Below, piece by piece: positions 50,506-61,748 of a stretch of 64,000 nt of DNA. The stretch is from positions 525,590,293-525,654,292 of the forward strand of contig CM042690.1 of assembly GCA_023614405.1 (NCBI GenBank). Direction: 5' to 3'. The notes below the pieces were generated by a model. The model did not search any database, was not told the origin of the DNA, and worked only from the letters and a program-made list of their open reading frames with translations. How positions within the stretch are numbered: the stretch's first letter is position 1; every line of letters starts with the position of its first letter. The stretch is from Avena insularis (Eukaryota > Streptophyta > Magnoliopsida > Poales > Poaceae). A program made the position numbers and the translations under genes.

Positions 50506-53500
50506 ACCACATATGGATCCACCAAAGTCATTGCATGTATGTTCTTTTCACAAACCACATATGGATCCACTAGAGTAATTGCATGTGTGTTCTTTCCACA
50601 AACCGCATATGGATCCACTAGAGTCATTGCATGTGTGTTCCTTTCACAAACCACATATGGATCAACCAATGTCATTGCATGTGTGTTCTTTTCATGAACC
50701 ACATATGGATCCACTAGAGTCATTGCATTTGTGTTCTTTTCACAAACCACATATGGACCCACCAATGCCATTGCATGTGTGTTCTTATAATAAAACCAAC
50801 ACTAGAGTCACTTCATGTGTGTTCTTTTCACAAACCACACATGGACCCAGCAGAGTCATTGCATGTTCTTTCCACAAACAACATGGATCAACCAATGACA
50901 TTGCATGTGTGTTCTTTTGACAAATAACTTGGATCACCCAATGGCATTGCATGTGTGTTATTGTCATAAACCACATATGGATCAACCAATGTCATTGCAT
51001 GTGTGTTCATGTCACAAACCACACATGGATCCACCAATGTCATTGCATGTGTGTTCTTTCCATGAACAAAATATGGATCCACCAATGTCATTGCATGTGT
51101 GTTCTTTCCACAAACCACATATGGATCCACCAATGTCATTGCATGTGTGTTCTTTTCCAAAACCACATGTGGAACCACTAGAGTCATTGCATGTGTGGTC
51201 TTTCCACAAATCACACATGGATCCACTAGAGTCATTGCATGTGTGTTGTTTCCACAAACCACATATGGATCCACCAGAGTCATTGCATGTGTGTTCTTTC
51301 ACAAACCATATATGGATCAACCAATGGCATTGCATGTGTGTTATTTTCACAACGCACATATGGATCAACCCATGTCATTGCATGTGTGTTCTTTCCACAA
51401 ACCACATATGTACCCACTAGAATAATTGCATGTGTGTTCTTTTCTACAAACCACATATGGATCCACTAGAGTCATTGCATGTGTGTTCTTTCGACAAACT
51501 ACATATGGATCCACCAGAGTCATTGCATCTGTGTTATTTTCCACAAACCACATGGATCAACCAATGGCATTGCATGTGTGTTCTTTCCACAAACCACATA
51601 TGGATCCACCAATGGCATTGCATGTGTGTTCTTTCCACAACCCACATACGGATCAACCAATGTGATTGCGTGTCTGTTCTTTCCATGAACCACATGGACC
51701 AACCAGAGTCATAGCATTTGTGTTCTTTCCACAAACCACACATGGATCCATCAGAGTAATTGCATGTGTGTTCATGTCACAAACCACACATGGATCCACC
51801 AATGTCATTGCATTTGTGTTCTTTCCACAAACCACATGGATCAACCAATGTCATTTTGTGTGTGTTCTTTTGACAAATGACATGGATCAACCAATGGCAT
51901 TGCATGTGTGTTATTGTCATAAACCACATATGGATCAACCAATGTCATTGCATGTGTGTTCATGTCACAAACCACACATGGATCCACCAATGTCATTGCA
52001 TGTGTGTTCTTTCCATGAACCACATATGGATCCACCAATGTCATTGCATGTGTGTTCTTTCCACAAACCACATAAGGATCCACCAAAGTCATTGCTTGTG
52101 TGTTCTTTTCACAAACCACATATGGATCCGCTAGAGTAATTGCATGTGTGTTCTTTCCACAAACCACATATGGATCCACCAGAGTCATTGCCTATGTGTT
52201 CTTTCCACAAACCAAATGTGGATCCACCAATGTCATTGCATGTGTGTTCTTTTCACAAACCACATTTGGATCTTCTAGAGTTATTGCATGTGTGTTCTTT
52301 TGACAAACCACACATGGATCCACCAGAGTCATTGCATGTGTGTTGCTGTCACAAACCACATATGTATCAACAAATGTCATTACATGTGTGTTCTTTTGAC
52401 AAACAACATGGGTCAACCAATGGTATTGCATGTGTGTTCTTTCCACAAACCACATTGATCAACCAGAGTCATTGCATGTGTGTTCTTGTCACAAACCACA
52501 CATGGATCCACCAGAGTAATTACATGTGTGTTGATGTCACAAACCACATATGGATCCACCAATGTCATTGCATGTGCGTTCATGTCACAAACCACACATG
52601 GATCCACCAATGTCATTGCATGTGTGTTCTTTCCATGAACCACATATGGATCAACCAGAGTCAATTCATGTGTGTTCTTTCCACAAACCACACATGGATC
52701 CACCAAAGAAATTGCATGTGTGTTCATGTCACAAACCACACATGGATCCACCAATGTCATTGCATGTGTGTTCTTTTCCACAAACCACATATGGATCCAC
52801 CAATGTCATTGCATGTGTGTTCTTTCCACAAAGCACATATGGATCAAACAATGTCATTGCATGTGTGTTATTTTCACAAACCACATATGGATCCACTAGA
52901 GTCATTGCACGTGTGTTCTTTCCACAAACCACATGTGGATCCACTAGAGTCATTGCATGTGTGTTCCTTTCACAAACCACATATGGATGAACCAATGCCA
53001 TTGCAAGTGTGTTGTTTTCATGAACCACATATGGATCCACTAGAGTCATTGCATATGTGTTATTTTCACAAACCACATATGGACCCACCAATGCCATTGC
53101 ATATATGTTCTTATACTAAAACAAACACTAGAGTCACTCCATGTGTGTTCTTATCACAAACCACACATGGACCCACCAGAGTCATTGCATGTGTGTTCTT
53201 TCCACAAACCACATGGATCAACCAATGTCATTGCATGTGTGTTCTTTTCACAAACCACACATGGATCCACCAAAGTCATTGCATGTGTGTTCTTTCCACC
53301 AACAACATGGATCAACCAATGTCATTACATGTGTTTTATTTCCATGAACCACATGGATCAACCAGAGTCATTGCATGTGTGTTCTTTCCACAAACCACAC
53401 ATGGATCCACCAGAGTAATTGCATGTGTGTTCATGTCACAAACCACAAATGGATCCACCAATGTCTTTGCATGTGTGTTCTTTCCATGAACCACATATGG

Positions 53501-54663
53501 ATCCACCAATGTCATTGCATGTGTGTTCTTTCCAAAAACCACATATGGATCCACTAGAGTAATTCCATGTGTGTTCTTTTCCAGAAACCACATATGGATC
53601 CACTAGAGTCATTGCATGTGTGTTCTTTTCCACAAACCACATATGGATCCACTAGAGTCATTGCATTTGTGTTCTTTCCACAAACCACATATGGATCAAC
53701 AAATGTCATTGCGTGTGTGTTCTTTCCACAAACCACTTATGGATCCACCAATGTCATTGCATGTGTGTTCTTTTGACAAATAACATGGATCAACCAATGG
53801 CATTACATGTGTGTTATTGTCATAAACCACAAATGGATCAACCAATGTCATTGCATGTGTGTTCATGTCACAAACCACACATGGATCCACCAATGTCATT
53901 GCAGGTGTGTTCTTTCCATGAACCACATATGGATCAATCAGAGTCATTGCATGTGTCTTCTTTCCACAAACCACATATGGATCCACCAGAGTAATTGCAT
54001 GTGTGTTCATGTCACAAACCACACATGGATCCACCAGAGTCTTGCATGTGTGTTCTTTCCATGAACCACATAAGGATTCACTATAGTCATTGCATGTGTG
54101 TTCTTTCCACAAACCACACATGGATCCACTAGAGTAATTGCATGTGTGTTCATGTCACAAACCACACATGGATCCATCAGAGTAATTGCATGTGTGTTCT
54201 TTCCATGAACCACACATGGATCAACAAATGTCATTGCATGTGCGTTCTTTCCACAAACCAAATATGGATCCACCAATGTCATTGCATGTGTGTTCTTCTC
54301 ACAAACCACCTATGGATCCACCAGAGTCATTGCATGTGTGTTGTTTTCACAAACCACATATGGATCAACCAATGTCATTTCATGTGTGTTCTTCTCACAA
54401 ACCACATATGGATCAACAAATGTCATTGCATGTGTGTTCTTTTCACAAACCACATATGGATCCACCAATGTCATTGCATGTGTGTTCTTTCCATGAACCA
54501 CACATGTATCCACCAATGTCATTGCATATGTGTTCTTTCCACAAACCACATATGGATCCACCAGAGTCATTGCATGTGTGTTCTTTTCACACACCACATA
54601 TGGATCCACTAGAGTCATTGCATGTGTGTTCTTTCCACAAACCACATATGGATCCACTAGAGT
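50506..54663. repeat. 48-bp satellite array, block 2
   Basis: This continues block 1 in exact monomer phase. Its first 2.3 kb match 30,246-32,620 and belong to the right copy of the 6.28-kb duplication. It contains the longest frame of the array (449 codons, 52,140-53,489), which I regard as repeat read-through. It ends at the second LTR element in the middle of an ACTAGAGT monomer segment. Confidence 0.97.
54659..54663. other. target-site duplication of second LTR element, left
   Basis: AGAGT, identical to 60,010-60,014. Joining the flanks restores CTAGAGTCATTGC, a standard monomer segment. Confidence 0.9.
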
Positions 54664-55807
54664 TGTCGTTGTATTGGGAACGGCAATACCTAAGGAGGTT
54701 AGATAGAGGTGTGGGGACTAGCAGGGAAGCTATCGACGGCGTCCGCAGGCGGGATTGGATACAAGCAAGCGTAGATGGACGCAGGAAGTACCCAGGTTCG
54801 GGGCCCTCGTGATGAGTTAAATCCCCTACTCCTGCCAGATCTGACTATCAGGGATATACGAACTACAAATGCTCCTTGAGCTGTATTCTCTAGCTACTGC
54901 CTTAAGTGCACTGAGACCAACCTATTTGTCTATGTGTATCTTTGTGAGAGAGTGAGCTAGCTAGCAGGAAGTGCTAGTGCCTGTGAGTGATCGATCAGAG
55001 GAGCCCATCTCCAAGTGAACGTGTCTCTGGGAATGAGTCCCTCCCTTGCCTTATAAAGGTGGCCAAGGGACAATGGTGGGACCTTCTGCCTAACTAGTAC
55101 TATACAAGATGTCATGCATGATATAGTGTATAGTGTCCACTATTTGCTACATCATCTGATAAAGTGGCATGGTGTCATGCATAGTGGTGGTACTGGTAGC
55201 ATGGTCTTCTATCTTCTCGTCCTTGTCATTTGTCGTTCTCTCGCACAGAATCAAGGGCAGGTGTCTGGTCGATCGGGAGGAGACGAGAAGCTGCTGGTGC
55301 AATCGACCGATCCGGCTGGGATCGATCCGGTCGATCTCTAGGCGGCGAGCAGCCGGGTCAGGCATACAAGGGGGCGACCAGCCAATGGAGCGGCCACCCA
55401 GTGGCGAGGGTCCAGCTGGGGAAGGAGGCCGAGAACCGGTGGTGGCCCAAGGAAGGAACGCGAGGCCCAGCCGGGGAAGTGTGAGGCCGCCCAGGCGGGG
55501 GAATTCCAGGTAGGAAGGAGAACCAGGCGAGGACGCCGGAGCGGGCCGACTGGGGCGGCCCAGCCGGGAGCCGCGAGGCGGAGTGGGCGCAGGAGTCGGA
55601 TGGGCCACGGAGGCCGGCCCAGCCGGGGGAGGGAGCAGCTGGGAGCGCCCCCAGTCGAACGGGTAGGATCCTGTAGGCGCGGCTGTGGGCCGTCTGGGCC
55701 GGCCCAGAACGAATCTGTTGCGGTCTTTTTTATTTCTGTTGATGTAGACGCCTTTTTTGACTGTCTTCCTTGCTTCTTTGGGGTACCCGGGGAACATCCC
55801 CCCGACA
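54664..55807 (-). repeat. LTR of second element (3' LTR in element orientation)
   Basis: On the plus strand it starts TGTCGTTGTATTGGGAACGG and ends GGAACATCCCCCCGACA. It contains a GATCGATC-like and TAGCTAGCTAGC-like short palindromic stretch near 54,955. The GC-rich part at 55,260-55,690 gives long but meaningless frames. Confidence 0.9.
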
Positions 55808-56170
55808 CTAGCCCTCGAGCGCGCGCTGATTTCACCCGGAGGGGGAAATTCGCATGAGATCCACCAAACTTGCTGTTGTCGTTGTAGATGAAGTACTTGA
55901 ATGGCGTCCGGATGGACACCTCCGGCCCGGCAACCAAACCATCATGAGTGGCCAGTATGTGTAGCCCCCGAGATTCGGAGTAGCTGACGGAGACAGGTGC
56001 TTCGAATCTTCTATCTCTTGCCATTTTCGACACCTTGAACTTGCTATCCGGCTGAACGCCTTTAGCCGGACCAGAGCACTTGATTACACAGGGGGCACGC
56101 CAGCGCACCCGGTGGGTGTAGCCCCCGAGATTCGAAGTAGCTGGCGACGCTAGCTGCTTTGAATCTTCAA
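55808..56170 (-). other. 3' interior of second element with two stem-loops
   Basis: Two related inverted repeats lie at 55,971-56,009 and 56,128-56,166. Each has 15-base arms (AGATTCGGAGTAGCT type, 2-3 mismatches) around a 9-base loop. Both follow the phrase GTGTAGCCCCCG. A minus-strand frame runs through them (55,338-56,210), but with no known domain. The position close to the plus-strand priming end could mean an RNA signal; this is inference. Confidence 0.65.
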
Positions 56171-57070
56171 ATGCCCTTGAAATCTGACTCGGCGCAGTCG
56201 TGCAAAACAAACAAACATAAGTGAACTTGTTCTCAGTACATCAATATATAGTACACATGCTATCAACCGGATAACAGTTTTATTTTTCAAAAATTAGCTC
56301 GTGCTTTTCTGAAAACTTAGTCACTTTCTCGTGTGCTCTGCTGTTTACGCTGTGTCCTTGCCGGCCAGTCGGGTTGCGGTTTGGAGCCGGAACCGAAGGG
56401 GGAGCTGACAGTACATTGCACACGGTACTGGAGGCTGAGCAGCCGGAAAAATACCAACTAGGCACAAGGCTAGAATGTCCAATCTGTCGCACCGTTCGCC
56501 GTTTTTTATGTGGGATGCCTCGGGCTTTTGCTCTTGCTAGCCGGAGAGCCGGGTTGCGGTCTGTAGCTGAGACGAAGAGTGGGCCTCTGACACCGTCGCA
56601 CACTACTCAGTCGGTTTACAGGTTTAGCAGGCCGGGCCAACCGGCGAGCCCCTAGGTAGGGGTTGCCGACGCCGGAAAACTAAAAGCAGGAAGGAAAACA
56701 ACATCTGGTGAGACCTCGAGGGTTGCTCAAGGTCGGAAAAACACTCACATTGTAGCAGTTGACGCGACAGGGTTGAAGACGCGATTCCGTAGTCGTTGCG
56801 GTTGCTGGAATGGTCCAACTGGCGTTCCAGTCGGATAGCCTGGCTCCAGCCGGACAGGTAACCAAAAGCGGCGTAGCCAGATTCGGTCCCTAGCCGGCCA
56901 GACAGCCAAACACGCCAGGACGCGCCGAGTCGGCTCGGCCCAGCCGGAACGGGTCCAGCCGGCCGAACCGGCAACCAAACGGGACGAAGTCGTGTGGAGT
57001 CGGTCTGACTCAGCCAGAACGGGTCCAAACCGATCGAATCTAATAGACAGAACGGGTAGTCGGACGGATG
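56171..57070. other. interior of second element, unassigned
   Basis: About 900 bases with many AGCCGG/CCGGC motifs and only short frames (up to about 134 codons at 56,624-57,028, Pro/Arg-rich). No domain is recognised. A fragment of a captured gene cannot be excluded. Confidence 0.5.
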
Positions 57071-57560
57071 TAGCCGGATTTTTCTCTCACTTTTTCCTCT
57101 ACCTTTTTTCCTCTCATTTTTTCACAACCGGTTGCCAATAGCCGGCCCACCTTTTCCTTTCTTATTTTTTCTCTCGATTTTTTCCTCTACTGACCGACTA
57201 ACAATCAGCCGGTTGCCTTCCCTTTTTCTTTTCTTTTTCCAACCGGATCGCTCTAGCCGGAATTTTTTTGCTTTTTTCTCTCAACCGACTACAAACAACC
57301 AGGCCCTCTCCTCTCATTCTTTTTTTTCTCGCAACCGGCCGAACACAGCCTGCCCTTTCTTTTTCTCTACTTTGCCTTACTCTGTTTTTCCTCTAACTGA
57401 ACGGAACCAACTGACTTGTGTTTTCCAACCGGCTGCATGCAGCCAAATCCTCTTTTTCTTATTTTACTTTTCTCTGAATCTCTCCAACTGGCCACGCACT
57501 ACCTCCACGCCCAGCCGGCCCTGCCTCCACTTCCTCTTTTCTTTCCTTCTTCCTGGGAGA
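57071..57560. other. long pyrimidine-rich tract
   Basis: About 490 bases are dominated by T and C on the plus strand (runs of TTTTTTCTCTC and TTTTCCTCTAC), broken by short CCGG-containing words. In element orientation this is a purine-rich RNA segment. Apparent frames here (Phe/Ser-rich) are compositional. Confidence 0.8.
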
Positions 57561-58843
57561 CAGGTACGCGGAGCCAGAAACTGGCGCAGCTAGCATGCGC
57601 ACCCGGCACGCGATGCGCGGACGCGGACAAGCACGCGAGCCCGCGGAGGGACGGTAGCAGGGCGGAGACACGAGACTGCGCGAGCCGGCCTGGCGTGGTG
57701 GCGGGCGCGCGAGTCGGATAGCGGGCGTGCAGCGGCGGACGCGAGGCCAGCAGCGGCAGGCGCAGCCGGTGGGCGGCGAGCCGGACCGGGATGGGGGCGC
57801 GAGGTGCTACGGACCGGACGGAGAAGCCGGGCGCGGGCACGCGAGCTGCAAGGCGGGGAGGCGCAGCGGCGGAGCCGGCCGGCGCGGACCTGCAGTGGGC
57901 GGCACGGACGAGAGCGGGCGCCACGTCGCCGGAGACGGCGAGTCGGCGGTGTAGAGGAGGTGCACACGGACGAGGACAGGCGGGGGCGCAAGTACGCCGG
58001 GGCGCGGACGCGATGCGGTAGGGCGGACGCGGACACGCGGCCCGCGGCACAGGAAACGCGGCGGCGCGGCGAGCGGTGCCGTACCTGTGGGAGGGCGCGC
58101 CAGGGAGCTTGCCGATGGCGCTGCGGCTCGCTTGGGGAGCTCGCAGGAGGAGGGCACGCGAGCGGCGGAGCTCGCGGGGCAAGCGGCGGCGCACGCGCGC
58201 GGGCGCCGACAGAGATTGCCGGGATCTGCGGCGGTACGTGCGCGCCTGTACGTATGCACGAACGTATACAGCCGTATTTATACGGGGAACACCGCTTGCG
58301 TGCTCTGCTTGGCTCGCCCGTGCGTGCGCGCGCTGTGGCCTGGTGCTCTACCCAGGTGCTGGTAGAGGCTCGCGCGCTCTGCCGCTGCTAGCTCGCGTGG
58401 GCGCGCCGCTGGCCTGCCGCACGCGAGGAGGTGCAGCGGGAGAGGCAGGCGCGGGCGCGGCACGCGAGGAGCTGGCGGATGGCGAGGCGAGGGCGTAGAT
58501 GGAGGAGGCTCGGGCCCGGACGACGCCGGTGCGCACGGACGTGGACTTGTGAAGCTCGCCGAAGAGGCTGGAGATGGGTACGCTGACGTGCGGCGGCGCC
58601 GCAACCGATGCGAGCCGCGGACGACACGGACGGGGCCACCGAGCCCCGTGCGACTTGACGAGACGGAGGTGATGACGGCGCGGAGGCGACGGCGAGCCCC
58701 CGAGAAACTGGATGAAGCGGAGTCGATGACGATGGCGCGGAGGCGGCGAGCCCCCGGGCAACTTGAGACGGTGTCGATGCCGACGATGACGATGAGAAAA
58801 ATCGGTCCCTTGCAAAACGGAACTTCGGCCGAAGCTATATTTT
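57561..58843. other. very GC-rich, CpG-rich interior of second element
   Basis: About 1.3 kb of CG-dense sequence (words such as GCGCGCGAG and GCGGCGGAG). Frames are open on both strands (up to 231 codons, 57,499-58,194 minus), giving Ala/Arg/Pro-rich products without domains. In element orientation this is the leader after the primer site. Confidence 0.7.
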
Positions 58844-58844
58844 G

Positions 58845-58861
58845 CCCCACGGTGGGCGTCA
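58845..58861 (-). other. primer-binding site of second element
   Basis: TGACGCCCACCGTGGGG on the minus strand, two bases inside the right LTR. It differs at one base from the Gypsy primer site at 49,673-49,689, and the spacing to the LTR is the same. Confidence 0.75.
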
Positions 58862-58863
58862 AC

Positions 58864-60009
58864 TGTCGTTGTATTGGGAACGGCAGTACCTAAGGAGGTT
58901 AGATAGAGGTGTGGGGACTAGCAGGAAAGCTATCGATGGCGTCCGCAGGCGGAATTGGATACAAGCAGGCATAGCTGGACGCAGGAAGTACCCAGGTTCG
59001 GGGCCCTTGTGATGAGGTAAAGCCCCTACTCCTACCGGATCTGTATAGGGATATACGAACTACAAATGCTCCTTGAGCTGTATTCTCTAGCTACTGCTTT
59101 AAGTGCACAGAGACCAACCTATCTGTCTATGTGTATCTCTGTAAGAGAGTGAGCTAGCTAGCAGGAAGTGCTAGTGCCTGTGAGTGATCGATCAGAGGAG
59201 CCCAGCTCCAAGTGAACGTGTCTCTGGGAATGAGTCCCTCCCTTGCCTTATAAAGGTGGCCAAGGGACAAAGGTGGGACCCTCTTCCTAACTAGTACTAT
59301 ACAATATGTCATGCATGATGTAGTGTATAGTGTCCACTATTTGCTACATCATCTCATAAAGTGGCATGGTGTCATGCATAGTGGTGGTACTGGTAGCATG
59401 GTCTTCTGTCTTCTCGTCCTTGTCGCTGTCGTTCTCGTGCCTGGAATCCAAGGCAGCTGGTACTGGGTCGATCGGAGTGGAGACGAGAAGCTGGGCGGCA
59501 ACTGACCGATCCGGCTGGGATCGATCCGGTCGATCTAGGGGCGAGCGAGCAGGTCAGGGGCGTACGGCCAGGGGCGGGCGACCAGCCCAGCGGAGGACAC
59601 GACCCACCCAGGCGGCGAGGGGTCCGGCTGGGGGAAGGAGCGACCCAGAGACCGGCTGGCGGCCCAGCCGGGAAGGAACGCGAGGCCCAACTGAAGTGCC
59701 AAGCCAGCGAGCGAGAATCTATGCGGAAGGACAACCAGACGAGGGGGAGCGGAGCGGTGGGCGTGTCCTAATCGGAGTCGCGAGGCAGAGTGGGCACGGG
59801 AGTCGGATGGGCCACGGAGGCCGGCCTAGCCGGGCGAGGGACCAGCTGGGAGCGCCCCCAGTCGAGCGGGTAGGAGCACAGCCGTATGGGGGTGGGAGGC
59901 TCCACCGCCGAGAATGAATCACATGTCTTTTATATTTCTATTGATGTAGACGCCTTTTTTGATTGTCTTCCTTGCTTCTTTGGGGTACCCGGGGAACTTC
60001 CCCTTGACA
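58864..60009 (-). repeat. LTR of second element (5' LTR in element orientation)
   Basis: Partner of 54,664-55,807. It starts TGTCGTTGTATTGGGAACGG on the plus strand and ends CCCCTTGACA. The first 600 bases align well; the region 59,450-59,900 has many gaps against the left copy. Confidence 0.9.
59248..59255 (-). promoter_or_regulatory. TATA-like box in 5' LTR of second element
   Basis: CTTTATAA on the minus strand in a conserved context (GGCCACC before, GGCAAGG after). It is also present in the other LTR near 55,050. Confidence 0.5.
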
Positions 60010-61748
60010 AGAGTCATTGCATGTGTGTTCTTTCCATGAACCATATATGGATCAACCAATGTCATTGCATGTGTGTTCTTTTCCACAAACCACATATGGA
60101 TCCACCGAAGTAATTGCATGCGTGTTCTTTTCACAAACCACATATGGATCCACTAGATTCATTGCATGTGTATTCTTTTCACAAACCACATATGGATCCA
60201 CCAGAGTAATTGCATGTGTGTTCTTTCCACAAACCACATGGATCAATCAATGTCATTACATGTGTGTTCTTTCCACAAACCACATGGATCAACCAGAGTC
60301 ATTGCATGTGTGTTCTTTCCACAAACCACACATGGATCCACCAGAGTAATTGCATGTGTGTTCATGTCACAAACCACACATGGATCAACAAATGTCATTG
60401 CATGTGTGTTCTTTTCCACAAACCACATATGGATCAACAAATGTCACTGCATGTGTGTTCTTTCCATGAAACAAATATGGATCCACCAGAGTCATTGCAT
60501 GTGTGTTCTTTTCACAAACCACATATGGATCCACTAGAGTCATTGCATGTGCGTTCATGTCACAAATCACACATAGATCCACCAATGTCATTGCATGTGT
60601 GTTCTTTCCATGAACCACATATGGATCCACCAAAGTCATTGCATGTGTGTTCTTTTCACATATGGATCAACAAATGGCATTGCATGTGTGTTATTTTCAT
60701 AAACCACATATGGATCAACCAATGTCATTGCATGTGTGTTCATGTCACAAACCACACATGGATCCACCAATGTCATTGCATGTGTGTTCTTTCCATGAAC
60801 CACATATGGATCCACCAATGTCATTGCATGTGTGTTCTTTCCATGAACCACATATGGATCCACCAATGTCATTGCATATGTGTTCTTTCCTCAAACCACA
60901 TATGGATCCACCAATATCATTGCATGTGTGTTCTTTTCCACAAACCACATATGGATCCACTAGAGTCATTGCATGTGTGGTATTTCCATAAACCACACAT
61001 GGATCCACTAGAGTCATTGCATGTGTGTTCTTTCCACAAGCCACATATGGATCCACCAGAGTCATTGCATGTGTGTTCTTTTCACAAACCATATATGGAT
61101 CAACCAATGGCATTGCATGTGTGTTCTTTTCAAAACCCACATATGGATCAACCATTGTGGGTGTATGTGTGTTCTTTCCACAAACCACATATGTACCCAC
61201 TAGAGTAATTGCATGTGTGTTCTTTTGCACAAACCACATATGGATCCACTAGAGTCATTGCATGTGTGTTCTTTCCACAATCTACACATGGATCCACCAG
61301 AGTCATTGCATGTGTGTTCTTTTCCATAAACCACATATGGATCCACCAATGTCATTGCACGTCTGTTCTTTCCATGAACCACATATGGATCAACAAATGT
61401 CATTGCATGTGTGTTCTTTCCACAAACCACATATGGATCCACCAGAGTCATTACATGTGTGTTCTTTTCACAAACCACATATGGATCCACTAGAGTAACT
61501 GCATGTGTGTTATTTTCACAAACCACACATGGATCAACCGAAGTCATTGCATGTGTGTTCTTTCCACAAACCACATGGATCAACCAATGTACATGTGTGT
61601 TCATGTCACAAACCACACATAGATCCACCAATGTCATTGCATGTGTGTTCTTTCTATGAACCACATATGGATCAACAAATGTCATTGCATGTGTGTTCTT
61701 TCCACAAACCACATATGGATCCACCAATGTCATTGCATGTGTGTTATT
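60010..61748. repeat. 48-bp satellite array, block 3 and right edge
   Basis: This resumes in phase after the AGAGT target duplication and runs to GTGTTATTGTTGCAG, where periodicity stops. It contains one shortened monomer near 60,655 and a 332-codon read-through frame. This is the only natural edge of the array visible; the left edge is a transposon end. Confidence 0.95.

Larger units (their letters stand above)
54664..60009 (-). mobile_element. non-autonomous LTR retrotransposon (Gypsy-like ends) inserted in the satellite
   Basis: 5,346 bases with LTRs of 1,144 and 1,146 bases and a perfect AGAGT target duplication. The 3.06-kb interior has no recognisable gag, protease, reverse transcriptase or integrase. 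Orientation is minus from the primer site beside the right LTR (TGACGCCCACCGTGGGG) and from a minus-strand TATA box. On the minus strand the LTR begins TGTCGGGGGGATG, close to the neighbouring Gypsy start TGTTGGGGGATA. LTRs differ by about 6% over the first 190 bases and by many indels in the GC-rich part, so this insertion looks older than the Gypsy one. Its replication proteins must come from another element. Confidence 0.88.

Noticed and set aside
55338..56210. 290-codon minus frame spanning the LTR edge of the second element
   Set aside because: It crosses from the interior into the LTR and is Pro/Ser-rich without a known domain. I kept only the stem-loops as a feature.
57499..58194. 231-codon minus frame rich in Ala, Arg and Pro
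   Set aside because: It sits in a CpG-rich block where all frames stay open because stops are AT-rich; there is no domain.
12274..61748. Regular short repeats resembling a CRISPR array
   Set aside because: There are no unique spacers; monomers are directly adjacent and similar along their full length, and the context is a plant nuclear genome.
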